Of a stretch of 64,000 nt of DNA, positions 1 to 8,970 are shown piece by piece (the stretch's first letter is position 1; every line of letters begins with the position of its first letter). The position numbers and the translations under genes are program-made. Below the pieces are notes generated by a model. That model searched no databases. It worked only from the letters and a program-made list of their open reading frames with translations, and was not told where the DNA came from. This DNA comes from Enorma phocaeensis (GTDB taxonomy: Bacteria; Actinomycetota; Coriobacteriia; Coriobacteriales; Coriobacteriaceae). The stretch spans positions 160,119-224,118 of the forward strand of contig NZ_LT891968.1 of the NCBI RefSeq assembly GCF_900186505.1, read 5' to 3'.

Positions 1-112
1 ACGACTAATAGGAAACTGCCGGGCTCCTCCGACCAAAGAGCGCCACGGCCAGGTAATGTGGGTGTCGCGCGAGGCAGCATTCCGATCGACCGACGATTGG
101 AAGGATACCATC

Positions 113-1276
113 ATGCTGACCGAAGCCACCGCCTGCCCTGCCGTAATAGGCCTCGACGTCGGGAAGTTCTCCCATTGGGCGTGCCACGTGACCAGGCAGG
201 GCGAGATCCTCGCCAGCGGCCCCGTGGCCAACACCGAGCATGACCTGGACAGCCTGTTCGCCCGAGTGGATGCAGGGACGCTGGTCGTCGTCGACCAAGT
301 GCGCAACATCGGGTCGCTGGCGATATCGAGGGCAAGGCTGGCCGGGCTGCCCGTCGCCTACCTGCCGGGAATCGCCGCCCACGGAGCTGCCAAGCTGTTC
401 GCGGGCGACGCCAAGACCGACGAGCGCGACGCCGCGGTCATAGCCAAGACGGCGCTCGGCATCCCGGATTCGCTGCTGCCCGTGCCAAGGCGCGACGAGA
501 GGCTCGAGGCCGCAAGGTCGATGGCGGCGCAGAGGAACCACATGGTCACCTGCTCCACCCGTGACAAGAACAGGCTCAGGAGCATACTCCTGGAAAGCTG
601 CCCCGCGTTCGAGGCGCTGGCCGACCTGGCCGATCCCCATTGGCTGAAGATGATGGAGTCCCTGGGCGGCCCCTGGGGCATCCTGGATGCCGGCAAGCCT
701 GCCGTCGGCGCCGTGACCCGCGGCGCGAACAGGGCGCGCATCGACGCCGCGCTGGCGGCGATATCGTCGTCGACGCGCCCGTCCGAATACCAGGTCATGG
801 CAGAGAACCCGCAGGTCAGGATGCTTGCCAGGCGTATCAGGGAGTCCGCCGAGGAAGCCGCAAGGCTCGACACGGAGATAACGGCGCTGCTCGTCGAGGA
901 CGGCACTTACGAATGCCTGCTGACCATCCCAGGAATCGGCCCAAGGACCGCATCGGAGCTGGTGATAAGCATCGACATCGACGACTTCCCCGACCACGAC
1001 CACCTCGCATCGTATTGCGGAATCGCTCCCAGGAACCGCCAGTCAGGCAAGTCGATATCGTCGGTGAGCGCCTCGCGCCAGGGAAACAAGAGGCTGAAAA
1101 ACCTGCTCATCTTCTCCTGCAACTCGCTTAGCAGGAGCAGGGGCCGGTTCGGCGACTACTACCGCAAATGCAGGGATCGCGGCATGTGCCACGGAGAGGC
1201 ATTGAAGGCGGTCGCCAGGAAGAGGATGAAGGTGATCTACGCGATCATGAGGGACAAGGTCCCGTACTCGGCCTAG
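113..1276 (+). CDS. IS110 family transposase
   Basis: A 387-residue DEDD-type transposase. The N-terminal half starts with GLDVGK (first acidic residue of the RuvC-like fold) and continues with VVVDQVRN and KTDERDAAVIA. The C-terminal Transposase_20 half has LLTIPGIGPRTAS and a serine-bearing SGKSISS segment followed by QGNKRLKNLL, as in IS110 enzymes. The ATG at 113 is preferred over an upstream ATG at 56 because the family motif begins about ten residues after it. IS110 elements have no terminal inverted repeats, so the element ends cannot be read here; the left end must lie in or before bases 1-112. Family identity is confident. Confidence 0.93.
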   Translation: MLTEATACPAVIGLDVGKFSHWACHVTRQGEILASGPVANTEHDLDSLFARVDAGTLVVVDQVRNIGSLAISRARLAGLPVAYLPGIAAHGAAKLFAGDAKTDERDAAVIAKTALGIPDSLLPVPRRDERLEAARSMAAQRNHMVTCSTRDKNRLRSILLESCPAFEALADLADPHWLKMMESLGGPWGILDAGKPAVGAVTRGANRARIDAALAAISSSTRPSEYQVMAENPQVRMLARRIRESAEEAARLDTEITALLVEDGTYECLLTIPGIGPRTASELVISIDIDDFPDHDHLASYCGIAPRNRQSGKSISSVSASRQGNKRLKNLLIFSCNSLSRSRGRFGDYYRKCRDRGMCHGEALKAVARKRMKVIYAIMRDKVPYSA

Positions 1277-1292
1277 CTAGCCAGAGCCATAG

Positions 1293-1321
1293 AAAAACGC
1301 CAGCCCGACAAGGGCTGGCGT
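1293..1321 (-). terminator. Intrinsic terminator downstream of the IS3 element
   Basis: A perfect 10-bp stem (1297-1306 with 1312-1321, loop GACAA) is followed on the minus strand by five T residues. It would stop leftward transcripts coming from the IS3 transposase, but it lies outside that element, so it predates the IS3 insertion or belongs to the IS110 flank. Confidence 0.6.
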
Positions 1322-1347
1322 CAGCATGCTCGAAAGCAGTGATCTTT

Positions 1348-3017
1348 GGGACTGCGGTGGGAATCCTGGACCAAATCCATCCTATGCGACTAGTCCCAAA
1401 TCCCTTCGGTACTGCATGGGGCTCTTGTAATCCAGGTCGCTCTTGATCCTGATGTCACGATACCATCTCAGATACGCGTCGAGCATGGTGATGAACTCCT
1501 CGATTGTAACCCCATCCCAGTCGCGTCCGTAAAAAAATTCCACCTTGAGCCTTCCGAAGAAGCCCTCGCACCTCGCGTTGTCGGGGCTGCAGCCCTTCCT
1601 CGACATCGATCTGACCAGGCCGTTCTCTTCGCATATCTTTATCCAGCCTGGCCAGCGATAATGACCGCCTCTATCCGAATGCACGGCCGGGTGGTCGCCC
1701 TCGTCGAGCCACTCACACGCTCCGAGCAGCGAGGAGTTCGCCATCTCGGCATCGGGAGACGTGGAGATCGACCAGCTCAGCGGCATTCCGTCGAAACAGT
1801 CGACGATTGGCGAGAGATAGGCCTTGCCGGCGGGGATGCGGAACTCGGTGACGTCCGTTATCCATGTCTCGTTCGGGCTGTCGGCGCGGAAGTGGTGCTT
1901 TCCCCGCTCGTCTAGCAGTAGGTTCGGAGGCGCTGCGGACGTCTCGCCCTCGTAGGAGCTGTAGCGCCGCTTCTTCTTGGCGGCGCATGCGACCAGGTTC
2001 TCCTCGGCCATAATGGCACGCACGGTCCACTCGCCGACTCGGCTCTCAGATCCAGACCCGGCGTTGACCTCGGCGACGATGCGCCTGTAGCCGTAGGTGC
2101 CGCCGCTGGATTCGAACGCCGCTATTACCGCCTCCCTGGCGGACGCGTGTTCCTCGGTCTCGCCTTTGAGCTGCACGTTCCTCGCGTACTCGTAGCTGCT
2201 CTTGGCCATGCCCACCACGGGGAGCAGCTCGCAGAGCTTATACTTGGTCCTCAGCGCCGTCACCATCGCCGCCTTCTCCGCGTTGGCCAGGCGGTCCGGG
2301 TCGGCGCCCGGGTCTTTTTTTACTATCTCGAGGGTCGCCTGGCGTACGTCGAGCTCAAGCTGCACCTTTCTGAGCTGCATCTTCGCCTCTCGCAGCATAT
2401 CTTGAAGCTGCTCGATGTCATCGGGCAGGTCGTCGAACTCCTTGCTCACGGGTTCTCCCTTCTTCTCGGGTCCCCCGTTATTATCGCCCATCATCTCCCT
2501 GCGCCAGAAGTAGGGTGCGGTCCTCGACACGCCGTGACGCTCGGCTATCACCGCGGCGGGCCCAGTCCTCGCCTCCAGCTCCGCCACCACCTGCACCTTC
2601 TTCTCGATTGGAATCGGCGGCGTCTTTGGGTTCGGGCCCCTATACTTGCGCTGCCCGGGCGCTATCTCGTCGATCCAGTCGCCGAGCACCTCGCGGCTCT
2701 TGGGATATCCCAGCGCCCTCATCGTCCTCACCAGGCTCTTTCCATGCTCGAGGTAGTGCTCGACGGCGCGCTGCTTCATCTCTGCGGTGTACCTCGGATC
2801 GGTGGCGAACTTGCTCTCGGGCACCTCACCGGTTTTCTTGTACTCGTTCCACCAGTTACGCAGGCAGGCTCTCGTCGGATATCCTAACTCTGCGACGGTG
2901 TCGGCGTAGCTATGGTCGAATTTGATGAAGGTCTCTATCGCGCGCTTCCTCTGCCCCTGGCTGTACATGCGGTTCTCCTCCTGTCCCGCCTTGGTCCAGG
3001 ATTCCCACCGCAGTCCC
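1348..3017 (-). mobile_element. Complete IS3 family element, about 1670 bp
   Basis: Perfect 27-bp terminal inverted repeats lie at 1348-1374 and 2991-3017 (outer end GGGACTGCGGTGGGAATCCT). Both outer flanks read TTT (1345-1347 and 3018-3020), consistent with the 3-bp target duplication typical of this family, although TTT is weak evidence on its own. The element carries one transposase gene on the minus strand. Confidence 0.9.
1382..2968 (-). CDS. IS3 family transposase, single-frame
   Basis: A 528-residue transposase. The N-terminal third is a helix-turn-helix region with two related modules, a coiled stretch follows (EQLQDMLREAKMQLRK), then the HTH_21 segment (GTYGYRRI) and an rve integrase core. 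The DDE triad can be read as WITDVTEF, HSDRGGHY and NARCEGFF. The ATG at 2968 is preferred over the upstream TTG because AGGAGG sits just before it. Most IS3 elements make OrfA and OrfB by a -1 frameshift; here both parts are one continuous frame, as in some subgroups. The frame is intact, so the gene is probably active. Confidence 0.93.
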   Translation of the reverse strand: MYSQGQRKRAIETFIKFDHSYADTVAELGYPTRACLRNWWNEYKKTGEVPESKFATDPRYTAEMKQRAVEHYLEHGKSLVRTMRALGYPKSREVLGDWIDEIAPGQRKYRGPNPKTPPIPIEKKVQVVAELEARTGPAAVIAERHGVSRTAPYFWRREMMGDNNGGPEKKGEPVSKEFDDLPDDIEQLQDMLREAKMQLRKVQLELDVRQATLEIVKKDPGADPDRLANAEKAAMVTALRTKYKLCELLPVVGMAKSSYEYARNVQLKGETEEHASAREAVIAAFESSGGTYGYRRIVAEVNAGSGSESRVGEWTVRAIMAEENLVACAAKKKRRYSSYEGETSAAPPNLLLDERGKHHFRADSPNETWITDVTEFRIPAGKAYLSPIVDCFDGMPLSWSISTSPDAEMANSSLLGACEWLDEGDHPAVHSDRGGHYRWPGWIKICEENGLVRSMSRKGCSPDNARCEGFFGRLKVEFFYGRDWDGVTIEEFITMLDAYLRWYRDIRIKSDLDYKSPMQYRRDLGLVA

Positions 3018-3242
3018 TTTGCCAACAAAATCAGTTGACAAAACTATAGGAACACCCCCCTGCGAAGCGCTTCTACGTGTGCAGCATTCTAATTTGCAAC
3101 CCCCGTGCCAAAACAAATCGCCAAGCGAAACCGGGCGCCCCGTCCAAGCGAAATCGGCGCCCCTTTCTTCAATCAGTCACGGGAACACCGCCGCGAGACT
3201 CTGGTAAGAGCATCGCCAGCAGCCCAAAGAACAGTTCGATTG

Positions 3243-3365
3243 TCTTGGCGGTGGTCAAATCCAATCTGGCAGAGTAGACCAATGAAGTGCAATTCATCTA
3301 CCTGCACGTTTTATAGCAGAAGAGGTGTGTCTATCTGACCAAACGCAATTGGACCACCGCCAAGA
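3243..3365. repeat. Dispersed inverted-repeat element, copy A
   Basis: Perfect 14-bp arms TCTTGGCGGTGGTC (3243-3256) and its complement (3352-3365) enclose 95 bp. A second copy with the same arms and spacing lies at 17352-17480. Inside the left arm both copies have a similar stretch ending in CAGAGTAGA. No gene is apparent inside. The surrounding gap (3021-3481), between the IS3 and IS200 elements, holds nothing else I recognise. It resembles a small non-autonomous element, but could also be a conserved structured RNA. Confidence 0.55.
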
Positions 3366-3481
3366 GCAACGAACATCCGCCACGATGAAAACAGTGCGTT
3401 TCTCCACGGGGCCAAAAGGGATTTCGGCCCATCCCACTCGACGAAATGTACTTTTTATCCGCGAACATGTGTATATAAATC

Positions 3482-4230
3482 AGGACCACCCGCATAGCGG
3501 GTGGTTTGCTCTTAGGGTGTAACCCTAGGGGCCCAGGCCAGGGACTCAAGTCCCTGGCCTGAACGAAGTTCAGGCCCGATAGCCCCTTGACTCGTGGCAC
3601 GCCCGTCGAACGGGCGGGCCGCTACCCCCTACCGAACGGGTCCTCGTACTCCTTCACGCTCAGCCTGTCCAGCGCGATGTCGGCGGCCTCCTGCTCCCTG
3701 ATGTACTTGGCGATCGTGGCCTCGTTCAGGCCGACGGTGGACACGTAGTAGCCCTCCGCCCAGAACTTCCTGTTCCCGAACTTGTACTTGAGGTTCGCGT
3801 GCCGGTCGAACATCATCAGCGAGCTCTTCCCCTTCAGGTAGCCCATGAAGCTCGACACGCTGATCTTGGGCGGGATGCTGACCAGCATGTGCACGTGGTC
3901 CGGCATCAGGTGCCCCTCCATGATCTCCACCCCCTTCCAGCGGCAGAGCTGCCTGAGGATCTCCCCGAGGTCCTTGCGGTATTGGTTGTATATCGCCTTC
4001 CTTCTATACTTCGGTGTGAACACGATGTGGTACTTGCAGAGCCACTTCGTGTGCGCGAGGCTGTTGGCCTTCTGCGCCATGGCTATCACCCTCCTCTTGG
4101 GGCTGGCGACCTGAACAATCACCATCCTAGGAGGAGGGCGGCCCGTTGCGTAGCATCAGTGGGATCCACCCGCGTAGCGGGTGGTTTTCAGTGGCGCGCT
4201 GCGCGCGCCACAGGGTTGATGACCCTTGAA
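3482..4230 (-). mobile_element. IS200/IS605-type element, copy 1
   Basis: A unit of about 749 bp repeated almost exactly at 4233-4981 (offset 751 bp). It carries one tnpA and no tnpB. Imperfect-palindrome hairpins mark both ends: ACCACCCGC/GCGGGTGGT at 3485-3505 and CCACCCGC/GCGGGTGG at 4166-4184, as expected for single-strand-transposing elements. A run of further hairpins lies between tnpA and the 3485 end (finding below). The exact cleavage positions are inferred from where the two copies stop matching. Confidence 0.85.
3622..4080 (-). CDS. tnpA: IS200-type HUH transposase TnpA, copy 1
   Basis: A 152-residue Y1 single-strand transposase. The HUH metal-binding motif is HVHM, within MPDHVHMLV. 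The likely catalytic tyrosine is in FWAEGYYVSTVG or the following KYIREQE helix. The start at 4080 is chosen because AGAGGAGGGTGAT precedes it; an upstream ATG at 4125 would add 15 poorly conserved residues. It differs from copy 2 by one visible substitution (EIMEG here, EIIEG there). No TnpB or serine recombinase partner is present. Confidence 0.93.
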   Translation of the reverse strand: MAQKANSLAHTKWLCKYHIVFTPKYRRKAIYNQYRKDLGEILRQLCRWKGVEIMEGHLMPDHVHMLVSIPPKISVSSFMGYLKGKSSLMMFDRHANLKYKFGNRKFWAEGYYVSTVGLNEATIAKYIREQEAADIALDRLSVKEYEDPFGRG

Positions 4231-4232
4231 GA

Positions 4233-4981
4233 AGGACCACCCGCATAGCGGGTGGTTTGCTCTTAGGGTGTAACCCTAGGGGCCCAGGCCAGGGACTCAA
4301 GTCCCTGGCCTGAACGAAGTTCAGGCCCGATAGCCCCTTGACTCGTGGCACGCCCGTCGAACGGGCGGGCCGCTACCCCCTACCGAACGGGTCCTCGTAC
4401 TCCTTCACGCTCAGCCTGTCCAGCGCGATGTCGGCGGCCTCCTGCTCCCTGATGTACTTGGCGATCGTGGCCTCGTTCAGGCCGACGGTGGACACGTAGT
4501 AGCCCTCCGCCCAGAACTTCCTGTTCCCGAACTTGTACTTGAGGTTCGCGTGCCGGTCGAACATCATCAGCGAGCTCTTCCCCTTCAGGTAGCCCATGAA
4601 GCTCGACACGCTGATCTTGGGCGGGATGCTGACCAGCATGTGCACGTGGTCCGGCATCAGGTGCCCCTCTATGATCTCCACCCCCTTCCAGCGGCAGAGC
4701 TGCCTGAGGATCTCCCCGAGGTCCTTGCGGTATTGGTTGTATATCGCCTTCCTTCTATACTTCGGTGTGAACACGATGTGGTACTTGCAGAGCCACTTCG
4801 TGTGCGCGAGGCTGTTGGCCTTCTGCGCCATGGCTATCACCCTCCTCTTGGGGCTGGCGACCTGAACAATCACCATCCTAGGAGGAGGGCGGCCCGTTGC
4901 GTAGCATCAGTGGGATCCACCCGCGTAGCGGGTGGTTTTCAGTGGCGCGCTGCGCGCGCCACAGGGTTGATGACCCTTGAA
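4233..4981 (-). mobile_element. IS200/IS605-type element, copy 2
   Basis: A direct tandem duplicate of the neighbouring element, separated from it by about 2 bp. It ends at 4981 against the T-tract of the purH terminator, so one copy appears to have entered the terminator tail and the second lies next to the first. Both ends carry the same hairpins as copy 1. Confidence 0.85.
4373..4831 (-). CDS. tnpA: IS200-type HUH transposase TnpA, copy 2
   Basis: A 152-residue near-identical copy of the transposase at 3622-4080, with the HVHM motif and the same Shine-Dalgarno and start arrangement. The only visible protein difference is Ile for Met in the EI(M/I)EG segment. The near-identity implies a recent duplication or recombination. 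Both copies keep intact frames and both hairpin ends, so either could still move. Confidence 0.93.
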   Translation of the reverse strand: MAQKANSLAHTKWLCKYHIVFTPKYRRKAIYNQYRKDLGEILRQLCRWKGVEIIEGHLMPDHVHMLVSIPPKISVSSFMGYLKGKSSLMMFDRHANLKYKFGNRKFWAEGYYVSTVGLNEATIAKYIREQEAADIALDRLSVKEYEDPFGRG

Positions 4982-5018
4982 CAAAGATGGGGCGCGGGAA
5001 TGATCCCGTGCCCCATCT
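4982..5018 (-). terminator. purH terminator, abutted by IS200
   Basis: A long stem (4985-4999 with 5004-5018, including AGATGGGGC and its complement) is followed on the minus strand by TTTG and then TTC, which is already the IS200 end. It lies 40 bp past the purH stop, so it is the natural terminator of purH, with its U-tract partly supplied by the element. Confidence 0.75.
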
Positions 5019-5057
5019 GCTCGAACGTGGGTCTTGGTTCCCAGCTTCAGAATGTGC

Positions 5058-6692
5058 TTAGTGTCGGAAATGACGCGTGCCCGTGAAGATCATCGCGATG
5101 TCGTGATCGTCGCACGCCTTGATGGACTCGTCATCACGCACCGAACCGCCAGGCTGGATAATCGCCGTTACGCCGTGCTCCGCGAGCACGTCAACGTTGT
5201 CGCGGAACGGGAAGAACGCATCGCTTGCAGCAACGAATCCGCTGGCAGAAACGCCCATGCGCTCGCAAGCCTCCTCGGCCCGCTCGCAGGCGAGCAACGC
5301 CGAGTCGACGCGGTTCGGCTGACCGGGACCCATACCGATGCCGGCGCGGTCCTTAGCGACCAAGATGGCATTCGACTTGACCGTCTTCACGACATTCCAC
5401 GCGAACAAAAGATCGCGCATCTCGGCATCGGTTGGCTTGCGGGTGGTTGGGCAGGTGAACTCAGTCGAATCCTCATCCACCGTGTCAACGCTCTGCATGA
5501 GCATGCCGCCATCGACGGAGCGAAGCTCGAGCTTCGCGTGCCCCTCGGCACCGCCCGTTGCGAGCACGCGCAGGTTCTGGCGCTTTGCCAGACGCTCAAG
5601 TGCTTCGGGCGTATAGCTCGGAGCGATGAGCACCTCGACGAACTGCTTGTTCTGATCGGCGAAGTGCTCGACGAGCGAGAGCGGAACCTCGCGGTTGACG
5701 GCGATGATCCCGCCGAAAGCGCTCTTGGGATCGCAGGCGAACGCGCGGTCGTAGGCCTCGGTGGCATCCGAGCCGATCGCCGAGCCGCACGGATTCTGAT
5801 GCTTCAGAATGATGCAGGCGGGCTCATCGAACTCGCGCACGGCGTTCCATGCAGCATCGGCATCGAGCAGGTTGTTGTACGAGAGGGGCTTGCCTTGGAT
5901 GAGTTCAGCGCCAACAAGCGGGTTTGCAGAGCTCACGAGCTGGGCGAACTCCCCGTCGAAGCGATAGACGGCAGCTGCCTGATGCGGATTCTCGCCGTAA
6001 CGGAGGTCTTGGACCTTGCTCAGGTGCAAGTCGATGATCGACGGCGGATCGAAGGGCTCCTCGGGATCGATGGCCTGCTCCTGAAGCTTTAGATAGGTGT
6101 TGAGCCACAGCGAGATAGCCGTGTCGTACGCAGCGGTGCGGGTGTAGACCTTTGCCGCAAGGCGGCGGCGCGTGTTCTTGGTCGTGGCACCGCAGTGAAC
6201 GCGCATCTCATCAAGAATCGCATCATAGTCAGCTGGATCGCACACGACCGTGACGGAGTCGTTGTTCTTCGCAGCAGAGCGCAGCATGCTCGGACCGCCG
6301 ATATCGATGTGCTCGATGGCGTTCTCGAAGGTGACGTCGGGGTCGGCAACGGTCTTCTCGAACTCATAAAGGTTCACGCAGACGAGATCGATCAACTCGA
6401 TGCCGTGTTCCGCGGCCTCTGCCATATGCTGCTCGGAATCGCGGCGCGCGAGCAAGGCGCCATGGACCTTGGGATGGAGCGTCTTCACGCGACCGTCCAT
6501 CATCTCGGGATACCCCGTGAACTGCTCGATAGGCTTGACCGGCACGCCAGCCTCCTCAAGCACCTTAGCCGTACCTCCGGTCGAGATAATCTCGACGCCG
6601 AAGTCGTTGACCAACGCTTGCGCGAACTCGACCACCCCCGTCTTGTCGGTGACCGAGATCAGCGCGCGCTTGATCTTACGTTCAGCTCCCAT
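5058..6692 (-). CDS. purH: Bifunctional AICAR formyltransferase / IMP cyclohydrolase
   Basis: A 544-residue protein catalysing the last two steps of IMP synthesis. The N-terminal MGS-like cyclohydrolase domain begins RALISVTDKTGVVEFA and carries STGGT and GRVKTLHPKVHGALL. The C-terminal transformylase domain carries KHQNPCG and DPKSAFGG. Length is usual for the family. The ATG at 6692 follows a strong AGGAGGAGGG. The gene stands alone, divergent from the GNAT gene at 6925; purL lies 11 kb away. A small GC hairpin (about 6716-6732) lies in its leader, with no recognised riboswitch. Confidence 0.97.
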   Translation of the reverse strand: MGAERKIKRALISVTDKTGVVEFAQALVNDFGVEIISTGGTAKVLEEAGVPVKPIEQFTGYPEMMDGRVKTLHPKVHGALLARRDSEQHMAEAAEHGIELIDLVCVNLYEFEKTVADPDVTFENAIEHIDIGGPSMLRSAAKNNDSVTVVCDPADYDAILDEMRVHCGATTKNTRRRLAAKVYTRTAAYDTAISLWLNTYLKLQEQAIDPEEPFDPPSIIDLHLSKVQDLRYGENPHQAAAVYRFDGEFAQLVSSANPLVGAELIQGKPLSYNNLLDADAAWNAVREFDEPACIILKHQNPCGSAIGSDATEAYDRAFACDPKSAFGGIIAVNREVPLSLVEHFADQNKQFVEVLIAPSYTPEALERLAKRQNLRVLATGGAEGHAKLELRSVDGGMLMQSVDTVDEDSTEFTCPTTRKPTDAEMRDLLFAWNVVKTVKSNAILVAKDRAGIGMGPGQPNRVDSALLACERAEEACERMGVSASGFVAASDAFFPFRDNVDVLAEHGVTAIIQPGGSVRDDESIKACDDHDIAMIFTGTRHFRH

Positions 6693-6924
6693 GCCGCCCT
6701 CCTCCTGCGACGAAGCCGGGCAAAACCGCCCGACAACAATGAATACCCTCTAATGTAGCGCAAAGCGCGAATTCGCGCAGGATACAACAACTCCCGGAGA
6801 AATTGACAAGAACCTGTGAGCGATCTGCGTGCGAACCGCGGTGATTCCTTGCCGTCACGCAGCCGACACAACCCACCGATGCGAACGTGATAGAACGAAT
6901 GTAGTCCCAAGAGAGAAGGTGACC

Positions 6925-7560
6925 GTGGTCTCACGCGTTCGTTATCGCCCCTTTGAGGATGATGACCTCGATGCGGTCGCATCCATTCTGCGTCCGGAGT
7001 GGCATACCCGCTCCGAGATCGAGGAATATAACCATCTAGAAGCCGAGATGGATCTGGCATATTGCCTGAGCACATCGACGTTTTCCCAGGTAGCCCTTAT
7101 CGATGGCGTACCGCAGGGCATCGTACTCGCGCGTGCTGAAGGCGAACGTGCGACCGATGCAGACCGCTGGCTCAAGCTGGAGGCTCAGCTCTTCGAACGC
7201 CTGCGCGAACTCGACGAACGAGCGGCAGAATGGATGCGCTCCTACACACGCTCTTCGCTTCGCGTGAACAACGGCCTCCTGGAGCAAAGCGGGGTTGACC
7301 GCGGAGCAGAGATCGTTCTTCTGGCGGTTGGACGGGGCGCGCGCCATCTTGGCATCGGCAGCGTCCTCATCGACGCCGCCACATCATACTGCGCCGACCG
7401 TTCCGCCCAGAGCCTCTACCTCTTTACCGACACCTCGTGCAGCTGGCAATTCTACGAGCACCACGGCCTCAAACGCGTAGCGGCGCATCGCTGCAACCGA
7501 GAGGAGCGCCGCGTTCTTGCACGCGAGATGTACCTCTACCATTTGGATCTTTCCGCATAG
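6925..7560 (+). CDS. GNAT family N-acetyltransferase
   Basis: A 211-residue protein. The N-terminal part (RYRPFEDDDLDAVASIL) fits the first strand and helix of a GNAT fold. The acetyl-CoA loop region is LLAVGRGARHLGIGSVLI, and the C-terminal SWQFYEHHGLKRVA is the usual beta6-beta7 signature. The GTG at 6925 is chosen because GAGAGAAGG precedes it at good spacing; a GTG at 6919 is an alternative. The acceptor substrate cannot be predicted. It is divergent from purH and upstream of ferritin, with no sign of cotranscription with either. Confidence 0.82.
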   Translation: MVSRVRYRPFEDDDLDAVASILRPEWHTRSEIEEYNHLEAEMDLAYCLSTSTFSQVALIDGVPQGIVLARAEGERATDADRWLKLEAQLFERLRELDERAAEWMRSYTRSSLRVNNGLLEQSGVDRGAEIVLLAVGRGARHLGIGSVLIDAATSYCADRSAQSLYLFTDTSCSWQFYEHHGLKRVAAHRCNREERRVLAREMYLYHLDLSA

Positions 7561-7751
7561 CAGCCCGTCATGCCGATTGCCGACGCGAGCCCTCACCGGC
7601 CACCGTGGCCCCCAACATCCATGCACGGAGTAGCACATTGTGATGGAGTTGCGAGGACCCCGGTTTCGCGTTTCACCACCGACGATTGGGTATATCCATC
7701 GATGAGGAAAAATGCGCCCGCCGGCGCTGCGTTCGAAGGGGACGAGAAACC

Positions 7752-8270
7752 ATGGCACTTAACGAAGAGGTAACGAGCGTACTCAACGAGCAGATCAACA
7801 AGGAGCTCTACTCGGCGTATCTATACCTCACCTTCGCCGACTACTATGACGACCGTGGCCTCAAGGGCTTCGCCAACTGGTATGAAATCCAGGCCAAGGA
7901 GGAGATGGACCACGCCATGGCGATCCGCCGCTATCTGCTGGATAACGACTACAAGCCCACGATGGAGGCAATCGCTAAGCCCGATAAGACGTTTGAGAAT
8001 GACCTTGAGCCGCTTGAAGCGGGCCTTGCACATGAGGAGTATGTCACGAGCCTCATCCACCACTGCTACGAGGTCGCGCATGAGCATCATGACGTCCGCA
8101 CGATGAAGTTCCTTGACTGGTTCGTTTCCGAGCAGGGCGAAGAGGAGACCAACGCTCGCGACATGATCACCAACATGAAGCTTTTCGGCAGCGATCCTAA
8201 GGGCCTCTACGATCTCGATCGCGAGTACCAGGCACGCGTCTACGCCCAGATGACTGCCCTGCCGCTGTAG
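7752..8270 (+). CDS. ftn: Non-haem ferritin
   Basis: A 172-residue four-helix ferritin that oxidises Fe(II) and stores the mineral in a 24-mer cage. Ferroxidase ligands can be read in helix A (NKELYSAYLYL), helix B (AKEEMDHA) and helix D (SEQGEEE). Length is normal for bacterial FtnA. The ATG at 7752 is chosen because the family sequence MALNEEVTSVLNEQINKEL starts there; the 66-bp upstream extension is not conserved. A hairpin terminator follows directly. In an anaerobe this probably also protects against oxygen exposure (inference). Confidence 0.95.
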   Translation: MALNEEVTSVLNEQINKELYSAYLYLTFADYYDDRGLKGFANWYEIQAKEEMDHAMAIRRYLLDNDYKPTMEAIAKPDKTFENDLEPLEAGLAHEEYVTSLIHHCYEVAHEHHDVRTMKFLDWFVSEQGEEETNARDMITNMKLFGSDPKGLYDLDREYQARVYAQMTALPL

Positions 8271-8328
8271 CTCTTGTATCGGCGCCGAAACGACTCGCCG
8301 GCGCCAAAACTGCCCCCCTTTTCCAAGG

Positions 8329-8362
8329 AGCCCCGGGCCGCAAGGACCGGGGCTTCGTTTGT
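8329..8362 (+). terminator. Ferritin terminator
   Basis: Stem AGCCCCGG (8329-8336) with CCGGGGCT (8347-8354), followed by TCGTTTGT. It lies 58 bp past the ferritin stop, so it is the likely rho-independent terminator. Confidence 0.75.
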
Positions 8363-8377
8363 CTAGACAGGAGCATT

Positions 8378-8533
8378 TTACCGCCTTGAAGAGCTTCTTC
8401 CTGGAGCCACGTGCCGCGATTGCCCCCGCCCAGCAATCAGATCGTGCACTTCCATAGCCTCTTCTACGTGGTCCCCTGAGGCCTCCTCATTCACCAGAAT
8501 CGGTCGGTTCTCAACCACCTGAGTTGAACTCAA
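8378..8533 (-). CDS. Possible 51-residue protein
   Basis: A TTG-initiated frame preceded by GGAGGGGGTGAG at usable distance. It reads MSSTQVVENRPILVNEEAS, then an acidic helix-like stretch, and ends in a basic tail. The composition is protein-like and unlike the neighbouring shadows, and could be a small regulator or antitoxin, or the remnant of one. No partner gene is visible. Unrecognised and low confidence; it converges on the ferritin terminator. Confidence 0.22.
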   Translation of the reverse strand: MSSTQVVENRPILVNEEASGDHVEEAMEVHDLIAGRGQSRHVAPGRSSSRR

Positions 8534-8970
8534 AATGAGCTCACCCCCTCCCTATCGGTCGCGACCTTCCAACACGACCCGCATGCCGCGAGGAGGACGG
8601 CACAGACTTATATCAATAAAACAGGGAAGTCCTCCTGTCCGGTTACTTGCTGAGCAGGTTCTTTGTCTTTTTTTCTCAACGGCATTCAGGGTGCACAGCA
8701 TACAGACCATCAAAAAAACCGTATGTCGATGTTGGCGTGCAAAAGCCCGAGTGAGTGCAGCTTCCGAGCAACATGCATAACCACCTGCACTCGCAACCGG
8801 AACCCGCACCAGCGTCGGGGCCCTCGGGCCCGGCGCGGCATGCGGCGCGAACAACGCGCGACAACGTCGGCCTCGCGGCGTGCCGGCAGCCCTGACCGGA
8901 CGCCGCGGGGTACCTTTAAGCACCGTAAGCATGGGAGGCCTTCTAACGGGAATCGGGCGAGACAGCTTCG
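8534..8970. other. Intergenic stretch without recognised content
   Basis: About 440 bp between the possible small gene and the nuclease gene. Frames crossing it are arginine- and serine-rich and lack ribosome-binding sites. I see no RNA gene, no repeat shared with other parts of the window and no convincing promoter. Confidence 0.5.

Noticed and set aside
4127..4351. 74-residue frame spanning the two IS200 copies
   Set aside because: Arises from the junction of hairpin sequences; no ribosome-binding site and no conserved residues.
6802..6807. TTGACA as a -35 box for the GNAT gene
   Set aside because: No -10-like hexamer at 16-18 bp; the match is probably chance.
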